The notes under the pieces were generated by a model. The model did no database searches and was not told the origin of the DNA. It saw only the letters and a list, made by a program, of their open reading frames with translations. 64,000 bases of DNA from an uncultured Christensenella sp. Its GTDB lineage: Bacteria > Bacillota > Clostridia > Christensenellales > UBA3700. This document shows positions 59,230 through 64,000 of this stretch, in pieces. The position numbers and the translations under genes were made by a program. Within the stretch, counting starts at the first letter, position 1; every line of letters begins with the position of its first letter. The stretch spans positions 15,342 to 79,341 of the forward strand of contig CAJTNA010000004.1 in NCBI GenBank assembly GCA_910577845.1. The letters are read 5' to 3'.

Positions 59230-61794
59230 ATGAAATTTTGTTTAAATGGTGAATGGCGTTTTAGGCAAGTTGAAAACAACGAGTGGTATAACGCAACGGT
59301 TCCAGGATGTAATTATCTTGATTTATTGGATAACAATTTGATTATCGACCCATTTTACGGTACTAATGAAAAGGACTTGTATTGGGTGAGTGAAAAAGAT
59401 TGGGAATACACTAAAAAATTCACTTTAACAAAAGAGATTTTAAGCTCTGAAAAAATTTATCTTGTATGCAAATGCTTGGATACAATCTGTGATATTTTTG
59501 TAAACGGCAATTTGGTTGGTAAAGGTGAGAATCATCATCTTTGCTACAAGTTTGATGTTAAGCAGTATGTAAAGGCAGAAAATGAAATTAAAATTAGATT
59601 TTATTCTCCAGTTAAATATGTGCTTGAAAAGCAAAAGCAAGAGACTGCACCAGCAAACTGTAACGGCTTAAATGGTATTCCGCATATTCGTAAGCCACAA
59701 TGCCATTTTGGTTGGGACTGGGGTCCGATTTTGACACCAAGTGGTATAAGTGGTGATATTTATGTGGAAGGCTTAAATGTTGCAAATTTAAACAATGTTT
59801 TAATTAATCAAACACACAATGATGGCAATGTAAAACTTTCAATTAATACAATAATTGATAATTACAATAAGTTTGGTGTTGAGTGTGAGGTAAAAGTTTA
59901 CTCACCACAAGGCAAACTAATCTACGAAAACAAAAATGAATGCGTGGAAAAATTTGCTGTTGAGTTTGATATCGAAAACCCAGAACTTTGGTGGATAAAG
60001 GATATCTCTGGTACTAAAAAGCAACCTCTATACACTGTTGAGGTACAACTATTTAGTGATGGTAAAGTCATTGATGAAAAAACTCAAAAGATTGGTTTAC
60101 GTACAATTAAAATTAATCAAGAACGTGACAAGTATGGCAAAAACTTCCAGTTCGTGTTAAACGGAGAGCCAATCTTTGCAAAAGGTGCTAACTGGATTCC
60201 GTCAGACACTTTTGTAAATAGAACAAGCAAAGAAAAACTTGAGTATTACATAAAATCTGCTAGCGATTGCAACTTTAATATGATTAGAGTTTGGGGTGGT
60301 GGCTACTACGAAAGTGATGAGTTTTACGACTTGTGTGACGAATATGGTATTATCGTATGGCAAGACTTTGCCTTTGCTTGTCAACCATATCCATTCTTTA
60401 TAGATACTTTTAGGGACAATGTACTTAAAGAGGTGGAATATCAAGTACTACGTTTACGCAACCACGCAAGTTTAGGTGTATGGTGCGGTAATAATGAAAT
60501 TGAGCTTATGGCTATCGCTTGGAAATTGCGTACAGACTATGTGGCGTGGACTGAAAAATTCTTTTGGGATATTTTGCCAGAGGCTGTTAATAGATTTGAT
60601 AAAAATACACCTTACATCGCTGGTACACCAGTCGGCATTGAACATAATGTTGGTTTTTCTAGTGACAATGTTGGTGATACGCACTTGTGGGCAGTATGGC
60701 ACGGCTTGAAACCTATGACTTACTATCGCACTCGTATGACAAGATTTTGTAGCGAGTTTGGCTTTGAGAGTTTGCCAGACATTAAAACTATCCAAACTTA
60801 TGCAAAACCAGAAGATTACTCACTAACTAGCGAGGTGTTTACAAATCACCAAAAATGTGCAAGCGGTAATATGAAAATGGCTTTCTATATCGCATCACGT
60901 TTTAGATTGCCAAAGAAGTTTGAGGACTATATTTATTTGTCACAAATTTGTGAACAAGAATGTATAAGAGATGCTACAGAGCATTGGCGTAGACATAAGG
61001 GCAGATGTAATGGCTCACTATTCTGGCAGTATAACGATTGTTGGCCAGTATGCTCTTGGTCAAGTGTGGACTATTATGGTAACTTTAAAGCGTTGCAATA
61101 CACATCAAAACACTTCTTTGCACCAATTATGCTATCAATTGAGGATACTAAAAAGCAACTAGATTTGTACTTAGTAAATGATAGCCTAAAGAGTGGCAAG
61201 TGCGAAATTGATTACAAATTGTGCGACTTTGAAGGTCACATTGTTAAACATAGCCAAATTGAGTGCGAAATGATTGCTAATTCATCAGTACTTGTAAAGA
61301 CAATTACTATGGATGAGTTAAAAAGCCAAGATATGCCATACAATCTAAAAGATTATGTATTTGTAGCTGACTTGATTATAGATGGTGAAGTAGTATCTCA
61401 CAAAACACTTTTGTTTAATAAGGAAAAGAATTTGAATTTGCCTATTGTTACAATTAATTCCGAAATAGTTGTTAATGACGGCAAAGCACAAATCACCTTG
61501 ACTGCAGATAAATTCGCAAGACTTGTAAGATTACACTCAAAAACAATTACAGCACCTTTCAGTGATAACTATTTTGATATTTTGCCAAATGAGAAAAAGA
61601 TTATTACTTGGGAGTGTGGAGATATGACAGCAGAGCAAATAAAGGAGGACTTAGTTGTCTCAAGTGTTTGCGATGTTGAACCAAAAGGTTCAAAATTTAG
61701 TGATAATCTATTTAGAGCAAAAGTATTTATGATACCTATTAACTTTGGCAACTGGATGTATTACAGCACTTTAAAAAAGACAATAAAAGTTTAA
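59230..61794 (+). CDS. GH2 beta-mannosidase
   Basis: An 854-aa glycoside hydrolase family 2 enzyme of the beta-mannosidase subgroup. The N-terminal sugar-binding domain begins LNGEWRFRQVENNEWYNATV with PGCNYLDLL, typical of mannosidases. QCHFGWDWGP is the subgroup hallmark. The acid/base Glu is E423 in WCGNNEIEL and the nucleophile E509 in CSEFGFESLP. C-terminal beta-sandwich domains follow. No signal peptide, so it cleaves imported manno-oligosaccharides. ATG 59230 follows GAGGTG; an in-frame GTG at 59221 overlaps that site. Operon with the sugar kinase and ManA. Confidence 0.93.
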   Translation: MKFCLNGEWRFRQVENNEWYNATVPGCNYLDLLDNNLIIDPFYGTNEKDLYWVSEKDWEYTKKFTLTKEILSSEKIYLVCKCLDTICDIFVNGNLVGKGENHHLCYKFDVKQYVKAENEIKIRFYSPVKYVLEKQKQETAPANCNGLNGIPHIRKPQCHFGWDWGPILTPSGISGDIYVEGLNVANLNNVLINQTHNDGNVKLSINTIIDNYNKFGVECEVKVYSPQGKLIYENKNECVEKFAVEFDIENPELWWIKDISGTKKQPLYTVEVQLFSDGKVIDEKTQKIGLRTIKINQERDKYGKNFQFVLNGEPIFAKGANWIPSDTFVNRTSKEKLEYYIKSASDCNFNMIRVWGGGYYESDEFYDLCDEYGIIVWQDFAFACQPYPFFIDTFRDNVLKEVEYQVLRLRNHASLGVWCGNNEIELMAIAWKLRTDYVAWTEKFFWDILPEAVNRFDKNTPYIAGTPVGIEHNVGFSSDNVGDTHLWAVWHGLKPMTYYRTRMTRFCSEFGFESLPDIKTIQTYAKPEDYSLTSEVFTNHQKCASGNMKMAFYIASRFRLPKKFEDYIYLSQICEQECIRDATEHWRRHKGRCNGSLFWQYNDCWPVCSWSSVDYYGNFKALQYTSKHFFAPIMLSIEDTKKQLDLYLVNDSLKSGKCEIDYKLCDFEGHIVKHSQIECEMIANSSVLVKTITMDELKSQDMPYNLKDYVFVADLIIDGEVVSHKTLLFNKEKNLNLPIVTINSEIVVNDGKAQITLTADKFARLVRLHSKTITAPFSDNYFDILPNEKKIITWECGDMTAEQIKEDLVVSSVCDVEPKGSKFSDNLFRAKVFMIPINFGNWMYYSTLKKTIKV

Positions 61795-61805
61795 AAGAGG
61801 TAATA

Positions 61806-62744
61806 ATGAATAAAGTTGTTTGTATTGGAGAGAGTTTAATTGACTTTATGCCTACTGGTGAAGAGCTAACTTTTCAAGCCAAAGCTGGCGGTGCACCAAG
61901 CAATGTTTGTGCTTGTATAGCAAAGCTAGGTGGTGTAGGTTGCTATTTAGGCAAACTAAGCGAAGACATTTTTTCAAGATTTTTGCTTAAAAATATGCAA
62001 AAGTATGGCGTTAATACTGAGTATACAATTATAGATAAAAATTGTCAAACTGCACTTGCATTTGTGTCCCACGATGAAAACGGGGATAGGGAGTTTAATT
62101 TTTACCGCAAGCAAAGTTGTGACTTAATGCTAGACAAATCTGAAATTCCATACGATATACTAAAAGAAGGTGACATTTTACACTTTTGTTCTGTAGGGCT
62201 AGTGGAGTCACCATCAAAGTATGCACATATTCGTAGTATTGAGCTTGCCAAAGCTAATAATTGTATTGTGTCTTTTGATGTGAATGTTCGTGAAAGACTT
62301 TGGGATAATATCCAAAATTGCGTCAATACAATTAAGGAATTTTTGGTTTATGCGGATATTGTCAAGGTTACAGACGAGGAACTTGTCTTGCTTACTGATA
62401 TTGCAGACGAAAAGCAAGCTGTAAATAAAATTTTTGACATCGCAAAAAATAGCAAACTTTTGATTGTTACAAAAGGCGGTGCTGGTGCAATTGTTTATGA
62501 TAGACAAGGTAAGAGCTACTTTAGCAAAGCTATTGATGTTAAAGTTGTGGATACCACTGGTGCGGGGGATTGCTTTATTGGTTGCATTTTGTACAAATTG
62601 ATTATTGGTGAAGCAAAACTTACTATAAACGACATCAAAGAAGCTATGGATTTTGCGAGCTTGGGTTGTGGTGTAGTAATAGGCAAAAAAGGTGCAATTG
62701 AATCAATGCCGACATTAGACGATATTGCAAAATTAAAAGTATAA
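61806..62744 (+). CDS. PfkB-family sugar kinase, fructokinase-like
   Basis: A 312-aa ribokinase-fold kinase. PfkB signature 1 is around AGGAPSNVCACIAKLGG and signature 2 is DTTGAGDCF (249-257) with catalytic Asp255. The GESLIDFMPTG start is typical of fructokinases. Context, between beta-mannosidase and mannose-6-phosphate isomerase, suggests that it phosphorylates mannose or fructose at C6. Start after AAAGAGG, 11 bases after the mannosidase gene. Confidence 0.88.
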   Translation: MNKVVCIGESLIDFMPTGEELTFQAKAGGAPSNVCACIAKLGGVGCYLGKLSEDIFSRFLLKNMQKYGVNTEYTIIDKNCQTALAFVSHDENGDREFNFYRKQSCDLMLDKSEIPYDILKEGDILHFCSVGLVESPSKYAHIRSIELAKANNCIVSFDVNVRERLWDNIQNCVNTIKEFLVYADIVKVTDEELVLLTDIADEKQAVNKIFDIAKNSKLLIVTKGGAGAIVYDRQGKSYFSKAIDVKVVDTTGAGDCFIGCILYKLIIGEAKLTINDIKEAMDFASLGCGVVIGKKGAIESMPTLDDIAKLKV

Positions 62745-62758
62745 TTGTGAGGTGTGTT

Positions 62759-63811
62759 ATGGATAAAAATAAACTTGCAAGTGAACCATTGTTTTTTGAC
62801 TTAAACAGAGTTTTCAGAATTTACTTGGGTGGGTTGCAATATGCGGAATTGCGAGGTGAAAAGGCTGAGGATACCTTGTTCCCTGAAGAATGGATTGCTA
62901 GTAAAGTAAAAGCAATCAATCCAAAATACTTTGGCAAGCGTGATGGCGTATCCGTTATCAAAGGTACAGATATTTTCTTTGACGACTTTTTGGAAGAACA
63001 AAAGGAACTTTTGCTTGGCAATAGAAAATATGACTGCTTAGTAAAATACTTGGATAGTGCAATAAGGCTACCAGTTCAAGTACACCCAACAAAAGATTTT
63101 TCTAAAAAATATTTTAATAGTGAGTATGGCAAAACTGAGGCGTGGCTTGTAATTGCAACACGACCAAATGCTAAAATCTATTTTGGATTTAATCAATATG
63201 TAGGTAAAGATAAATTGTCTAAGCTTGAGGAAGAGAGCTTGGAAAACAAAGATGTAATGCGTACTATATTGAATGGCGTTGATGCTCACGTGGGTGATAT
63301 GTATCTAATACCTGGTGGACTTATTCACGCAATCGGTGAAGGTTGTACTATTGTAGAGGTTCAAGAACCAACTGACTTTACTATCCAACCAGAAAATTGG
63401 TGTGGTGATTACAAAATCAGCGAGGAAGAAAAATATATCGGCTTAGACAAATCAACAGCTTTAGATTGTTTTGATTACAATTTAGTAGGCGAAAAAGCAA
63501 TTAACCTTGCGAAAATCGTACCTAAAATTGCCATTAATACAAAAACTTATGTAAAAGAGCAGTTGATTACATATGATGATACAACTTGTTTTGCGGAAAA
63601 TAGACACATATTAAAAGGTGGTAGTTTTGTAATGGACTACGCTCCAAGTGTATATATCTGTTTAGAGGGTGAAGCTGTTATAAAAGGTGAAAACTACAAC
63701 AAAAAAATTGGTAAGGGCGACTATTTCTTTTTGCCATACATTGCAGAGGGCAAGTTTACAGTAGAGGGAAATGCTATATTGATTGAGTGCCTACCTAGCA
63801 AGCAAGATTAA
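62759..63811 (+). CDS. manA: Mannose-6-phosphate isomerase, class I
   Basis: A 350-aa cupin-fold zinc enzyme interconverting mannose 6-phosphate and fructose 6-phosphate. Zinc ligands are visible in PVQVHPTKD, GKTEAW and GGLIHAIGEGCTIVEVQE. The C-terminal cupin half ends near DYFFLPYIAEG. ATG 62759 follows GTGAGGTG; an in-frame GTG at 62747 overlaps it. Last gene of the sulfatase-mannosidase-kinase-isomerase operon, which brings released mannose into glycolysis. Confidence 0.92.
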   Translation: MDKNKLASEPLFFDLNRVFRIYLGGLQYAELRGEKAEDTLFPEEWIASKVKAINPKYFGKRDGVSVIKGTDIFFDDFLEEQKELLLGNRKYDCLVKYLDSAIRLPVQVHPTKDFSKKYFNSEYGKTEAWLVIATRPNAKIYFGFNQYVGKDKLSKLEEESLENKDVMRTILNGVDAHVGDMYLIPGGLIHAIGEGCTIVEVQEPTDFTIQPENWCGDYKISEEEKYIGLDKSTALDCFDYNLVGEKAINLAKIVPKIAINTKTYVKEQLITYDDTTCFAENRHILKGGSFVMDYAPSVYICLEGEAVIKGENYNKKIGKGDYFFLPYIAEGKFTVEGNAILIECLPSKQD

Positions 63812-63838
63812 TTTAATAAATATTAATGTAATAAATCA

Positions 63839-63865
63839 AAGCGACTTTTTGTCGCTTGTTTTTTT
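63839..63865 (+). terminator. Intrinsic terminator after manA
   Basis: AAGCGAC pairs with GTCGCTT around TTTTT, followed by GTTTTTTT. Confidence 0.92.
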
Positions 63866-63921
63866 GTACTAATTTTTTAATTTATAGATTTATTGATTGT
63901 TGACAATTTGATTTTGTTAAA

Positions 63922-64000
63922 TTGTTTGAGCTTGGCAATAGTGATGGTAAAATTCCGCTACTTATTTGGATATTGATTGGTTTTATTGCATTGTTAATTT
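63922..64000 (+). CDS. Possible start of a membrane protein cut by the window edge
   Basis: A frame open to the right edge reads LFELGNSDGKIPLLIWILIG and continues hydrophobic, from a possible TTG start. No ribosome binding site is visible, so it may be chance or a gene fragment. Confidence 0.2.
   Translation, partial: MFELGNSDGKIPLLIWILIGFIALLI

Noticed and set aside
1..64000. CRISPR arrays, tRNA and rRNA genes.
   Set aside because: No regularly spaced repeats and no cloverleaf or rRNA-like sequence were recognised on reading; a tRNA/Rfam scan would settle this.

Overview
The window is AT-rich (roughly 30 percent GC), uses the standard bacterial code (TGA is a real stop, for example in mcsB and the dockerin gene) and carries gene orders typical of Bacillota: ctsR-mcsA-mcsB-clpC, rpsB-tsf-pyrH-frr-uppS-cdsA-dxr-rseP-ispG-(polC position)-rimP-nusA-rnpM-ylxQ-infB-rbfA-nrnA-truB-ribF, and ruvCAB-queA-tgt-yajC. 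With a dockerin surface protein and a sulfatase / beta-mannosidase / Man6P isomerase cluster, this points to an uncultured gut-type Clostridia chromosome. That placement is inference. No tRNA, rRNA, CRISPR array, phage or complete insertion sequence was recognised.

Layout. 1-2.0 kb: end of a secreted foldase-like gene, a Nudix hydrolase and a GNAT acetyltransferase. 2.0-5.1 kb: an accessory island holding a secreted beta-helix/dockerin gene. It is preceded by a 118-bp segment bounded by 29-bp inverted repeats that carries a promoter pointing away from the gene, next to a row of four hairpins, and is surrounded by three diverged copies of an intergenic repeat. 5.1-12.1 kb: membrane XRE regulator, CtsR heat-shock operon, hibernation factor HPF, and a pair of small XRE regulators. 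12.4-33.0 kb: the core translation / envelope / isoprenoid superoperon. At the place where polC normally lies there is a 505-aa protein with only the PolC N-terminal, OB and proofreading exonuclease regions. 33-41.8 kb: an unknown membrane protein, a probably leaderless aminopeptidase P, EF-P, RuvCAB, queuosine genes and YajC. 42-45.2 kb: an ankyrin / TPR-like / ankyrin operon and a decayed XRE gene. 45.3-48.7 kb: a DUF4874-type lipoprotein, an XRE regulator with an unknown C-terminal domain, and a HAD phosphatase. 48.8-54.1 kb: a compact shikimate operon aroE-aroK-aroQ-aroBA(fusion)-aroC-chorismate mutase. 54.3-56.0 kb: GTP-type PEP carboxykinase. 56.4-63.8 kb: an esterase, and divergently a sulfatase, GH2 beta-mannosidase, PfkB kinase and mannose-6-phosphate isomerase.

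How it works together: most of the window is housekeeping (protein quality control, ribosome biogenesis and hibernation, UPP/CDP-DAG/MEP lipid precursors, recombination, aromatic amino acids). The accessory parts deal with the cell surface and host or plant glycans. The strongest candidate for an undescribed system is the invertible-promoter arrangement at 2.6-2.8 kb controlling the dockerin protein. The PolC fragment lacking a polymerase, the AroB-AroA fusion, several structured leaders and the ankyrin operon are the next most interesting.
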